Assembly: GCA_910589145.1 (NCBI GenBank)
Contig: CAJUSD010000019.1
Location: forward strand, 1 to 58,610
Origin: an uncultured Oscillospiraceae bacterium
Lineage (GTDB): Bacteria; Bacillota; Clostridia; Oscillospirales; Ruminococcaceae
Reading direction: 5' to 3'
DNA: 58,610 bases
Every line of letters starts with the position of its first letter. Position 1 is the stretch's first letter. Positions 51,774-58,610 of this stretch are shown here, piece after piece. The translations under genes were made by a program, and so were the position numbers. The notes under the pieces are model-generated. The model saw only the letters and a list, made by a program, of their open reading frames with translations, did no database searches and was not told the DNA's origin.

Positions 51774-52841
51774 TCAAAGCCTGCCGACAAGCTCCGAAAG
51801 CGAATCTGAAAAGCTGCTGCCATTAAGTGCAGCCGCTGCAAAGGACGGTGCGTCAATTACCATCTGATATAACGGCACTGTTCCCACTGGGGGAAGCAGA
51901 AAGCCGCTGTTCATGCTGCCCCCCAAAGCATTGACTACCACTTGCAGCCGGTTGCGGTAAGAAAGTTCCTTTTCCGAGGCATATCTAAGAAATGTGTTGA
52001 CCCGTTCTGTTGAAATGGAAGTATTGCGGGAAATCAGAAAAATTTTATCTGAGATTTCCAAAATTGGAATATCCAATCTTGTATTCCACGCTAAATCCAT
52101 TATAATAATGTCATATCTTCCCAAGCCGCAAAGGCAGGATGCTAATTTTCCCATATGCTCTGGTTCCAAAGAATCAAAATCTGTGGCATCCCCAAAGCCG
52201 CCAAAATACTCCAAACCGGATTCTGGTTCTATGCTTCGCCCGCCTTCTACTGAAGTCAATAATTTAGGACTGTTTTCAATCGCCATACGCATAATCTGCG
52301 TCATAGTTAATCCTGTAATTGGAATCAGCGTTCCAATGGAAGGAATTTGTTCCAGGCAGACATATAACACCTTTTTCTCTTGTTTGGCAGCTTGTATTGC
52401 CATTCCAAGGGATACAGTTGTTACACCAGTTCCTCCAACTGGGGACGTAAACGAGTATAGTTTGGTTTGATTGGTGGAATTCACTTCAATTCCCATAAAC
52501 CTGCGGTCTGAACTGCAAATATTTAAAATGTTGTCTGCAATATCGTTGGTTTTCTGATATTCCCGGATGCTGTAACATCCGTTTACCATTTCCAGATTGT
52601 CCCTGTCCCCTAAAAGGATTTTAATTCGCTCAATCTGTTTAAGGGTTTCTTCCTCTATCATGTCAGGTTCAAATAATATTGCATCATAACGCATCTCTGT
52701 ATGTAATACATCGGCAAGCGCTTGTTTATCACAAAATCTTTCAGTGACAAACCTCCCGTGTTCTGTTTCCAGGTAATCACATAGCCTGTCCAAATATATT
52801 TCATCTTCTACCGCAACAACCAGCCGCACTTTACCAACCAT
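51774..52841 (-). CDS. TadZ/CpaE-like ATPase with degenerate Walker A
   Basis: About 355 aa. The N-terminal ~110 residues resemble an atypical receiver domain (LVVAVEDEIYLDRLCDYLET, then DAILFEPDM). The C-terminal MinD/ParA-type domain begins FTSPVGGTGVTTVSLGMA, where the signature Lys of the deviant Walker A (KGG.GKT) is replaced, so ATP hydrolysis may be lost. Further motifs are YDIIIMDLAWNT and LISRNTSISTERV. TadZ/CpaE proteins place the secretion machine at the pole. First gene of the operon; its ATG lies only 25 bp from the left recombination site. Confidence 0.88.
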   Translation of the reverse strand: MVGKVRLVVAVEDEIYLDRLCDYLETEHGRFVTERFCDKQALADVLHTEMRYDAILFEPDMIEEETLKQIERIKILLGDRDNLEMVNGCYSIREYQKTNDIADNILNICSSDRRFMGIEVNSTNQTKLYSFTSPVGGTGVTTVSLGMAIQAAKQEKKVLYVCLEQIPSIGTLIPITGLTMTQIMRMAIENSPKLLTSVEGGRSIEPESGLEYFGGFGDATDFDSLEPEHMGKLASCLCGLGRYDIIIMDLAWNTRLDIPILEISDKIFLISRNTSISTERVNTFLRYASEKELSYRNRLQVVVNALGGSMNSGFLLPPVGTVPLYQMVIDAPSFAAAALNGSSFSDSLSELVGRL

Positions 52842-52865
52842 GATTAACACGCCCCCATTTTTTGG

Positions 52866-52892
52866 CAGGTAACATACTCTCTAATATGTTAC
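52866..52892 (+). repeat. Recombination site IRL
   Basis: Arms GTAACATA (52869-52876) and TATGTTAC (52885-52892), core CTCTCTAA (52877-52884). 26 of 27 positions match the complement of the right site. Confidence 0.8.
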
Positions 52893-53070
52893 TTAAAGAA
52901 TAAAACTCATAAAATTAAATAATTTTCAGATTTTTACGCTTTAAAAAGACGGAAGATTGGTATATAGGATTAACTTATAAAAGATTAAGGATCCCGTTGA
53001 GCCTATATGATGTTCAGCCATATATAGTATGTACAATTTTGAAGCTAACTATTTTGTTTTATTATAGAAA

Positions 53071-53110
53071 AAACACAGGTAACATATTAGAGAATATGTT
53101 ACCTGTGTTT
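53071..53110 (-). repeat. Recombination site IRR (extended palindrome)
   Basis: The same site in inverted orientation, here with arms extended to 16 perfect base pairs: AAACACAGGTAACATA (53071-53086) and TATGTTACCTGTGTTT (53095-53110) around TTAGAGAA. As RNA it would also form a strong hairpin just before the recombinase ribosome binding site. Confidence 0.85.
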
Positions 53111-53138
53111 CATTATTTACTCAAAGGAGATATGAAAT

Positions 53139-53711
53139 ATGATAGCTGCAGAACCAATTCGTAATAAATCATTTGTCAAAAAATTGGCGTATTACTATCA
53201 ATCTGTTGGAAATATGCGAAACTGTATTATGATTCTTATAGGGGTATATACTGGTTTGCGCATCAGTGATATATTACGTTTAAAATGGGAACAAGTATAC
53301 GACTTTCAAAAAAAGAAAGTATATTCCCATATTTATCTGGTAGAAAAAAAGACCGGAAAATCTAAAATCATTGCTTTGCATAAACAACTTGTTCGGGCTT
53401 TAACCCAATTTTCCGCTAAATCTGCCCATGAAGGAGGATTTTTAATTGAAAATCCCCGGACTGGTAAAGCGATCAGCCGGATTCAGGCTTACCGCATTAT
53501 AAAAACTGCAGCAGAAAAACTGGAACTTGGAAGGGTTTCCTGTCATTCGCTGAGAAAAACCTTTGGTTATCATGCATGGAAAAGCGGGGTATCCCCTGCT
53601 GTTATCATGGATATATACAATCATAGTTCCCTTGCAGTTACAAGACGGTATCTTGGCGTTACACAAGATGAAAAAAATGAAGTTTATTTAAACCTTTCTA
53701 TCATAGAATAG
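53139..53711 (+). CDS. FimB/FimE-sized tyrosine recombinase (putative invertase)
   Basis: A 190-aa site-specific recombinase consisting almost only of the catalytic domain, the size of the fim-switch invertases. The complete active site is visible: Arg41 in TGLRISD, Lys71/74 in EKKTGKSK, His136 and Arg139 in CHSLRKTFG, His162 in YNHSS and nucleophile Tyr171 in RRYLGV. AAAGGAG lies 8 nt before the ATG at 53139. The gene has no room for its own promoter between the right recombination site and the ribosome binding site, so its promoter may lie inside the invertible segment, making its expression orientation-dependent. Predicted to invert 52866-53110. Confidence 0.92.
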   Translation: MIAAEPIRNKSFVKKLAYYYQSVGNMRNCIMILIGVYTGLRISDILRLKWEQVYDFQKKKVYSHIYLVEKKTGKSKIIALHKQLVRALTQFSAKSAHEGGFLIENPRTGKAISRIQAYRIIKTAAEKLELGRVSCHSLRKTFGYHAWKSGVSPAVIMDIYNHSSLAVTRRYLGVTQDEKNEVYLNLSIIE

Positions 53712-53961
53712 AAAAATAAATCAAATATTGTGTTTATTTTACCAGATTTGTTGAGTAGTGTCAATAGATTGTTGCTTGAACTTCAACTTTCCTTTTAGGC
53801 AGCAATGAGTTGTAGCATGGATATATAGATTCACCTTCATTTATTATGGTTTCAAATAACCTGAAACAGCCTTGTCAATCTATTTAAGGAAGGCTTTTTC
53901 AGCCCCGTATCCTGGCCATACCAATCAGAATACAAATAATAGACTCCTGCCACCGACAATA
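53712..53961. other. Intergenic region between convergent recombinase and rfbB
   Basis: 250 bp without gene. A weak stem AGCCTT ... AAGGCT followed by TTTT (about 53869-53901) may end the recombinase transcript; nothing else is seen. Confidence 0.4.
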
Positions 53962-54987
53962 TTATCCAAATCTGCTCCCATACATTTTTTGGTAGTACTC
54001 CTGGTATTCGCCGGAAACAATCTCCTCCCACCAGCTCCTGTTTTCCAGATACCAGGAAATTGTTTTTTGAATCCCATTTTCAAATTTCGTTTCTGGCAGC
54101 CAGCCCAATTCGCTGTGAATTTTTGTGGGATCAATCGCATAGCGCATATCATGGCCCGCTCTGTCTTTCACATATGTAATCAGGCTTTCCGGCTTTTTCA
54201 GTTCCTTACAAATAAGACGGACAATATCAATATTCCTCATTTCATTGTGTCCGCCGATATTATAAACTTCCCCATCTTTTCCTTTATGGATTACCAGATC
54301 AATCGCCTTGCAGTGGTCTTCCACATACAGCCAGTCCCGTACATTTATCCCTTCCCCATACACCGGCAGCGGTTTGTCATTCAGCGCATTGATGAGCATA
54401 AGGGGGATCAGCTTCTCCGGGAACTGGTATGGACCATAATTGTTGGAACAGCGGGAGATTGTCACCGGAAGACCATATGTCCTGTGATATGCCAGAACCA
54501 GCAGGTCAGCGCCTGCCTTGGAACTGCTGTATGGGCTGCTGGTATGGATTGGTGTGGTTTCTGTAAAAAACAGGTTGGGTTTGTCCAGCGGAAGATCCCC
54601 ATATACTTCATCCGTTCCCACCTGATGATATCTTTGTATCCCATATTTCCGGCAGGCATCCATCAGAACAGCTGTGCCCATTATATTTGTCTGTAAGAAC
54701 ACTGACGGGCTGTCTATGCTTCGGTCAACATGGGTTTCCGCTGCAAAGTTTACCACAATATCAGGCTTTTCTTCCTCAAATAGCCTGTAAACGGTTTCTC
54801 TGCCGCAAATATCGCCGCAGACAAATCGGAATTTTTCCTGTTCCATAACAGGCTTTAATGTTTTTATATTCCCTGCATAGGTCAGCTTGTCAAGGCATAC
54901 AATCCGGTAGGACGGATGCTCTTTCAGCATATAAAAAATAAAGTTGCTTCCAATAAAGCCGGCTCCGCCAGTTACAATCACGGTCAT
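53962..54987 (-). CDS. rfbB: dTDP-glucose 4,6-dehydratase
   Basis: A 341-aa extended short-chain dehydrogenase that converts dTDP-glucose to dTDP-4-keto-6-deoxyglucose using bound NAD+. The Rossmann motif is TGGAGFIGSNFI at the N-terminus, the catalytic Thr-Asp-Glu is in VGTDEVYGD, and Tyr/Lys in SPYSSSKAGADLLV. It lies 8 bp after rfbA in the same minus-strand cluster. rfbC and rfbD for rhamnose are not in the window, which points to an amino-sugar branch with the neighbouring aminotransferase. Confidence 0.97.
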   Translation of the reverse strand: MTVIVTGGAGFIGSNFIFYMLKEHPSYRIVCLDKLTYAGNIKTLKPVMEQEKFRFVCGDICGRETVYRLFEEEKPDIVVNFAAETHVDRSIDSPSVFLQTNIMGTAVLMDACRKYGIQRYHQVGTDEVYGDLPLDKPNLFFTETTPIHTSSPYSSSKAGADLLVLAYHRTYGLPVTISRCSNNYGPYQFPEKLIPLMLINALNDKPLPVYGEGINVRDWLYVEDHCKAIDLVIHKGKDGEVYNIGGHNEMRNIDIVRLICKELKKPESLITYVKDRAGHDMRYAIDPTKIHSELGWLPETKFENGIQKTISWYLENRSWWEEIVSGEYQEYYQKMYGSRFG

Positions 54988-54995
54988 ACTGATTC

Positions 54996-55880
54996 CTACT
55001 TTCTCATTCTCCCATCTGCTACTGCAAGCAGATGCTTCCCATAAGTGGACTTTCCATATTTTTCAGCTATTTCAATCAACCGTTCCTTGGTAATCATCCG
55101 GTAGCGGTAGGCTACTTCTTCCGGCGCAGCTACAATAATCCCCTGCATGTTCTGAATGGTTTGGATAAATGTTGAGGCCTGCATTAAACTATCCATCGTC
55201 CCTGTATCCAACCATGAATAACCCCGGCCCAATACATCACAATCCAGCAGATCCTGTTCCAGATACATAGAATTTAAAGTGGTTATCTCCAATTCCCCTC
55301 TGGCAGACGGCTTAACCTGCTTGGCCAGACTGCTTACACCTTGTGGATAGAAGTACAACCCTGTTACAGCGTAATTGCTCTTTGGGAATTCTGGTTTTTC
55401 TTCTATTGACAGAGCTTTTCCTTTATCGTCAAAGTCTACTACCCCAAAACGTTCTGGATCGTCCACATAAAATCCAAATACGGTTGCGCGGCCTGATTCT
55501 GCCCTCTTAACTGCATTTTTCAACGCGTTCCCCAAACCGTTCCCATAAAAAATATTATCCCCTAAAATCATTGCACAGGGTTCCTCGCCTATAAAGTCTT
55601 CCCCTATGATGAATGCCTGAGCCAGACCATCCGGGCTAGGCTGCACTGCATAGGACAATCGAATTCCAAACTGTTCTCCGTTTCCAAGCAGCGTTTCAAA
55701 TCTAGGCGTGTCCTCCGGTGTGCTGATAATCAGAATATCCCTGATATTCGCCAGCATCAAAGTAGTCAGCGGATAATATATCATTGGTTTATCGTAAACA
55801 GGCAATAACTGTTTGCTTGTTACCATTGTCAGCGGATACAGCCTTGTTCCGGCTCCTCCCGCCAGGATGATTCCTTTCAT
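54996..55880 (-). CDS. rfbA: Glucose-1-phosphate thymidylyltransferase
   Basis: 294 aa. It forms dTDP-glucose from dTTP and glucose-1-phosphate. The nucleotide-binding signature GGAGTRLYPLTMVTSKQLLP is followed by VYDKPMIYYPL; further family motifs are LGDNIFYG, FGVVDFD and EEKPEFPKSNYAV. Full family length. It lies 15 bp after the aminotransferase gene. Confidence 0.97.
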   Translation of the reverse strand: MKGIILAGGAGTRLYPLTMVTSKQLLPVYDKPMIYYPLTTLMLANIRDILIISTPEDTPRFETLLGNGEQFGIRLSYAVQPSPDGLAQAFIIGEDFIGEEPCAMILGDNIFYGNGLGNALKNAVKRAESGRATVFGFYVDDPERFGVVDFDDKGKALSIEEKPEFPKSNYAVTGLYFYPQGVSSLAKQVKPSARGELEITTLNSMYLEQDLLDCDVLGRGYSWLDTGTMDSLMQASTFIQTIQNMQGIIVAAPEEVAYRYRMITKERLIEIAEKYGKSTYGKHLLAVADGRMRK

Positions 55881-55895
55881 ATTCCTCCTCCCCCT

Positions 55896-57005
55896 TCAAT
55901 TCTTACAGTTTAGTATAATCTTACAGATTCGGTCTACATCTTCCAGTTCCAAATCTGCATATAAAGGAAGGGTCAGAACTCTTTTGCTGATATGTAATGC
56001 TGTTGGAGTCTCATTCACATCAAACTGCCCATGAAATGCCGTAAAAGTATTGGTCAGCGGATAGAAATATTTCCTTGCACTAACCCCGTTTTCAGCCAGT
56101 TTTGTGAACACTTCCTCGCGGCTTGCCCCAAACTGCTTTTCCTCGAAGATAGCTGGAAAATAGGCGTAATTCGGCTTTACTTCCGGCTGAACAGCGTTTA
56201 ACTGGATTCCGGGCACATTCTCCAGGTGTTCTCTATACCTCTCCACAACAAGTTTTCTTTTGCCGATTTCTTCTTCCACATGGCGCAGGTTGCATAGTCC
56301 CATAGCTGCACAAAACTCATTCATCTTTGCGTTTGCTCCAACTGCGCTGACTTCTTCCTGGCCATGGATACCGAAATTTTTCAGATCATATAATGCTTCC
56401 CCAAGCCCTTTATCTGTAAAGCAGACTGCTCCGCCTTCTATGGTATTGAATACCTTTGTGGCATGGAAGCTGAAACAGGAGGCATCCCCATAGGAACCGA
56501 TTCCCTTTCCCTGATATGTTTCTCCAAAGGTATGGGCAGCATCATAGATAACTTTTAAATTGTATTTTTTAGCAATTCGGTCTATTTCCTCCACATTGCA
56601 CACATTGCCATAAACATGAACCGGCATGATGGCACAAGTGCGGTCAGTAACCAGTTTTTCCAGCTTGTCTGTATCCATTGTGAATGTTATGGGATCAATG
56701 TCACAGAAAACAGGCGTCAATCCATTGCGGACAATAGCATGAGTCGTTGAGGCAAAGGTAAAAGGGGTGGTAATTACTTCCCCTTGGAGATTCATTGCTT
56801 GAAGCGTCAATTCCAACGCCATATGGCCGTTGGTAAGCAGCTCCACGTTTTCTACCCCTAGGTATCCGCAGAGCTGCTGCTGCAAATCTTTATGTTTCGG
56901 GCCCATATTTGTCAGCCAATGCGTTTCCCACATAGAAGCTATTTCTTCTATGTACTCTTCCATTGCTGGTATGGATGAACGGGTGACTAAAATTGTATCT
57001 GCCAT
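55896..57005 (-). CDS. DegT/DnrJ/EryC1/StrS-family sugar aminotransferase
   Basis: A 369-aa PLP-dependent transaminase. The PLP-binding Lys is in SFHATKVFNTIEGGAVCF (~residue 178); the Asp contacting the pyridine nitrogen is in VIYDAAHTFG; NGHMALELTLQAM binds the phosphate. Between rfbA/rfbB and a hexapeptide acyltransferase, and with no ketoisomerase gene in sight, the likely reaction is dTDP-4-keto-6-deoxyglucose to dTDP-4-amino-4,6-dideoxyglucose (VioA-like). Position specificity is inferred from context. Confidence 0.92.
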   Translation of the reverse strand: MADTILVTRSSIPAMEEYIEEIASMWETHWLTNMGPKHKDLQQQLCGYLGVENVELLTNGHMALELTLQAMNLQGEVITTPFTFASTTHAIVRNGLTPVFCDIDPITFTMDTDKLEKLVTDRTCAIMPVHVYGNVCNVEEIDRIAKKYNLKVIYDAAHTFGETYQGKGIGSYGDASCFSFHATKVFNTIEGGAVCFTDKGLGEALYDLKNFGIHGQEEVSAVGANAKMNEFCAAMGLCNLRHVEEEIGKRKLVVERYREHLENVPGIQLNAVQPEVKPNYAYFPAIFEEKQFGASREEVFTKLAENGVSARKYFYPLTNTFTAFHGQFDVNETPTALHISKRVLTLPLYADLELEDVDRICKIILNCKN

Positions 57006-57033
57006 GATTCATACCTCTTAAATAAAATATTCT

Positions 57034-58278
57034 CTATTCTTTTTGATAATTACAAATAACCGCTCTGCGCTTATTAGAAGCCATTATAGGAATTTCATCT
57101 ACCAGTTCAATTTGAATCTGCGCTTTATTCCCCAATATACTTCTAAATTTTTCAATATATTCTTGCTGCAGGACAGGCCGTTCAGAATTCAACTTTAAAG
57201 TATATAAATTCTTATCTTCTTGGATAAACTGCCACTGTTTAATCCCTTCAATACCCCACATCATCACACTTATCTTGGCAGGAGAAAGAAGCGTCCCATC
57301 AACCGTGTAAACACAGTCCCTTACCCGTCCATAGATCTCTTTTAATTGTGGAAATTCCCCAGTATTCCCATATTCCATAACGCCAATGTCACCTGTATCA
57401 TATCGAATCATTGGAAATGCATAGTTAAACAGGTCTGTAACTACAATTCTTCCCACCTCTCCCGATTCTGCTGGTTTATCACTATCCATTTTCAAACATT
57501 CAAAATAATAACTGCCCCAGTTTAATACATATGCGCTTCCACCACCTGTATCCTGGCCTAAAATCCCCATTTCCATATCAGAATATCTGCGGTAAACTGT
57601 ACATCCAAATACGCTTTCCAATAAATGTCTGTCCTCATCCGATAAGCCTTCTCCGCCTGTCAGAATTGACTTCATAGAAAACCCTTCATGTGGTATTCCT
57701 GTTCTCTTTATATACTTTGCAAGCTCTATAAGAACAGATGAATATCCCAGTATTGTTCGAGGTTCTTTCTCAAGAATAATCTGCTTCATCTCTTCAAGGT
57801 GCATATCACCTAAATTTGAGCAGTCAATATAATAAATATTATCTTTTTCTTCCTGTTCTTTTGTGCGATGCAATTTAGAACTGATAACTCGAAAAAATAT
57901 CATTCTTTCATGAGAAGGATATTCGCACATTTCTCCAAAGACTTTTAAATCTGCAATGGTTCTATTTCGTTTTTTAAAATCTTGTACAACATTAAACGGG
58001 ATTCCTGTACTTCCACTTGTAGATGATATATGTATAGGTGTAGAATAATTTCCTTTAGCAGAGCAGGATGCTGTATTTTTTATCAAAAACATTTTATTCA
58101 CTACAGGAAAATCATCCTCTAATGAATAAAACCTATAAAAATCTGTCTGTTCTATGGCATGACGTTTGATTGCAGTGTATTTCTCATTCACCCATGCAAT
58201 ATCTCTTTCTTTCAAAACACGTTTAACTTCATCATATTGACAACGTATTACCCCCCCTGTTCTAAATCCTCCATCCAA
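57034..58278 (-). CDS. CapK/phenylacetate-CoA ligase-like adenylate-forming enzyme, possibly frameshifted at its start
   Basis: 414 codons from a poor TTG start. The adenylation P-loop is STSGSTGIPFNV (approximately residues 83-94) and later motifs include MIRYDTGDIG and EIYGRVRD, as in CapK and coenzyme F390 synthetase-like proteins of capsule clusters. Its substrate is unknown. The true 5' end seems to lie in another frame: an ATG at 58316 with a strong GAGGGAGA site opens a coding-like stretch that reaches a G7 tract (58251-58257, minus strand) and stops at once. One extra G would join both frames into a protein about 22 residues longer than the part after the tract. Confidence 0.85.
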   Translation of the reverse strand: MDGGFRTGGVIRCQYDEVKRVLKERDIAWVNEKYTAIKRHAIEQTDFYRFYSLEDDFPVVNKMFLIKNTASCSAKGNYSTPIHISSTSGSTGIPFNVVQDFKKRNRTIADLKVFGEMCEYPSHERMIFFRVISSKLHRTKEQEEKDNIYYIDCSNLGDMHLEEMKQIILEKEPRTILGYSSVLIELAKYIKRTGIPHEGFSMKSILTGGEGLSDEDRHLLESVFGCTVYRRYSDMEMGILGQDTGGGSAYVLNWGSYYFECLKMDSDKPAESGEVGRIVVTDLFNYAFPMIRYDTGDIGVMEYGNTGEFPQLKEIYGRVRDCVYTVDGTLLSPAKISVMMWGIEGIKQWQFIQEDKNLYTLKLNSERPVLQQEYIEKFRSILGNKAQIQIELVDEIPIMASNKRRAVICNYQKE

Positions 58279-58316
58279 AATGCCTCTCTTAATTCTTCTG
58301 GTGTTTTCTGGCTCAT
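58248..58316 (-). CDS. Out-of-frame N-terminus of the CapK-like gene
   Basis: 22 codons beginning MSQKTPEELREAFWMEDLEQ, preceded by GAGGGAGA about 8 nt upstream, and terminated by TAA immediately after the seven-G tract. The amino-acid pattern and ribosome binding site are those of a real gene start. It is either the translated product of the 'off' state or an artefact of a one-base error. Confidence 0.6.
   Translation of the reverse strand: MSQKTPEELREAFWMEDLEQGG
58251..58257 (-). repeat. Homopolymeric G7 tract
   Basis: Seven consecutive G on the coding (minus) strand at the frame break of the CapK-like gene. Possible slipped-strand mispairing site. Confidence 0.7.
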
Positions 58317-58363
58317 ATACTATATCTCCCTCATAATAGATGAAATAGGCTTGATTTTTATTT

Positions 58364-58610
58364 TTAAAATACCCTGCCGTTGTTTTTACGGATTTCCCTT
58401 GCCAGATTTCCTACGACCACGCTGTATGCGTCTACTGACTTGGTAACTATTGCTCCCATTCCTACAACCGCATCATGACCAACACATATCTTTTCCCGCA
58501 GCTTTGCCCCTGTTCCGATATAACAGCGGTCTTCAATGATATCATTTCCAGATCCCATTGCACCTGCTGAGAAAACACAATGGTTTCCTACATGGCTGTC
58601 ATGGGCTACT
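58364..58610 (-). CDS. Hexapeptide-repeat acyltransferase (NeuD/PglD-like), partial
   Basis: Only the last 82 codons are inside the window; the frame is open to its edge. Left-handed beta-helix hexapeptides are visible: VAHDSHVGNHCVFSAGA, then EDRCYIGTGAKLREKICVG and DAVVGMGAIVTKS. The end (VVGNLAREI) is typical of sugar O/N-acetyltransferases such as PglD or NeuD. With the aminotransferase it would make an N-acylated 4-amino-4,6-dideoxy sugar nucleotide, which is inferred from context. Confidence 0.88.
   Translation of the reverse strand, partial: VAHDSHVGNHCVFSAGAMGSGNDIIEDRCYIGTGAKLREKICVGHDAVVGMGAIVTKSVDAYSVVVGNLAREIRKNNGRVF

Larger units (their letters stand above)
52866..53110. promoter_or_regulatory. 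Putative invertible control element (phase switch) upstream of the Tad operon
   Basis: Two copies of one site face each other. Left: CAGGTAACATACTCTCTAA then TATGTTAC (52866-52892). Right, inverted: GTAACATA (53079-53086), core TTAGAGAA, TATGTTAC (53095-53102). Each site is two 8-bp arms around an 8-bp core; only the core is asymmetric and it is reversed between the copies (CTCTCTAA versus TTAGAGAA, one edge mismatch). The ~200 bp between are AT-rich with -10-like words in both directions (TATATA, TATAAT) but no clear-cut promoter. The tyrosine recombinase gene begins 29 bp to the right and the Tad operon 25 bp to the left. Site-specific inversion is the natural reading. Confidence 0.75.

Noticed and set aside
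34130..52841. Many plus-strand frames antisense to the Tad/kinase operon
   Set aside because: They mirror the coding strand of real genes and lack start sites and known domains.
52893..53070. A specific promoter inside the invertible segment
   Set aside because: Several -10-like words exist in both directions, but no -35/-10 pair was convincing enough to annotate.
1..58610. tRNA, rRNA genes and CRISPR arrays
   Set aside because: No cloverleaf-type sequences, rRNA stretches or regularly spaced repeats were recognised by eye.

Overview
The window looks like chromosomal DNA of a low-to-mid GC, spore-forming anaerobic Firmicute of the class Clostridia, probably an Oscillospiraceae/Ruminococcaceae-type gut bacterium. 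The grounds are an alpha/beta-type small acid-soluble spore protein gene, AGGAGG-like ribosome binding sites, sigma-A promoters with near-consensus hexamers, YesM/YesN two-component systems with CUT1 sugar transport, a CIRCE box at a small heat-shock gene, and a Tad locus fused to FHA/PP2C/Ser-Thr-kinase signalling. No rRNA, tRNA or CRISPR array was found.

Layout. 1-360: tail of a tyrosine recombinase, a terminator and a tandem repeat next to the 3' end of an RlmD/RumA-type methyltransferase gene. 391-15442: housekeeping and accessory genes (rlmD, LacI regulator, aldo/keto reductase, MATE transporter, YgjP-like metallopeptidase, EpsG-like membrane protein, metG, D,D-carboxypeptidase, patatin, small conserved proteins, SASP), with non-coding dispersed repeats between them. 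15648-18285: rpmG-secE-nusG-rplK-rplA operon on the minus strand, preceded by a possible 24-codon leader ORF overlapping rpmG. 18543-20978: orphan YesM-type kinase and a CIRCE-associated hsp20. 21099-30076: a minus-strand carbohydrate locus (histidine kinase, response regulator, sugar-binding lipoprotein, two permeases, GH2 glycosidase), plus an IS remnant and a MITE-like repeat. 30310-33990: a TetR-led cassette (161-aa protein, 55-aa membrane protein, DUF1266-like protein) bracketed by two insertion-sequence remnants.

34130-53711 is the most interesting part. An approximately 18.7-kb minus-strand Tad locus encodes a TadZ-like ATPase, Flp-like pilin, TadA/CpaF, TadB, TadC, three TadE/G-like proteins and two A24 prepilin peptidases. 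It continues into an FHA protein, a PP2C phosphatase, a 45-aa membrane protein, a Ser/Thr kinase with an extracytoplasmic propeller-like region, and a 1308-aa secreted protein. Directly upstream are two inverted copies of a palindromic site (8-bp arms around an 8-bp asymmetric core), about 200 bp apart. Next to them is a 190-aa FimB/FimE-sized tyrosine recombinase with all catalytic residues. This has the architecture of a phase-variable invertible control element for the Tad locus.

53962-58610 is a dTDP-sugar and surface polysaccharide cluster (rfbB, rfbA, DegT/DnrJ aminotransferase, CapK-like adenylate-forming enzyme, hexapeptide acyltransferase). The CapK-like gene carries a G7 tract at which the well-started upstream frame breaks, so it may be a second phase-variable surface gene.
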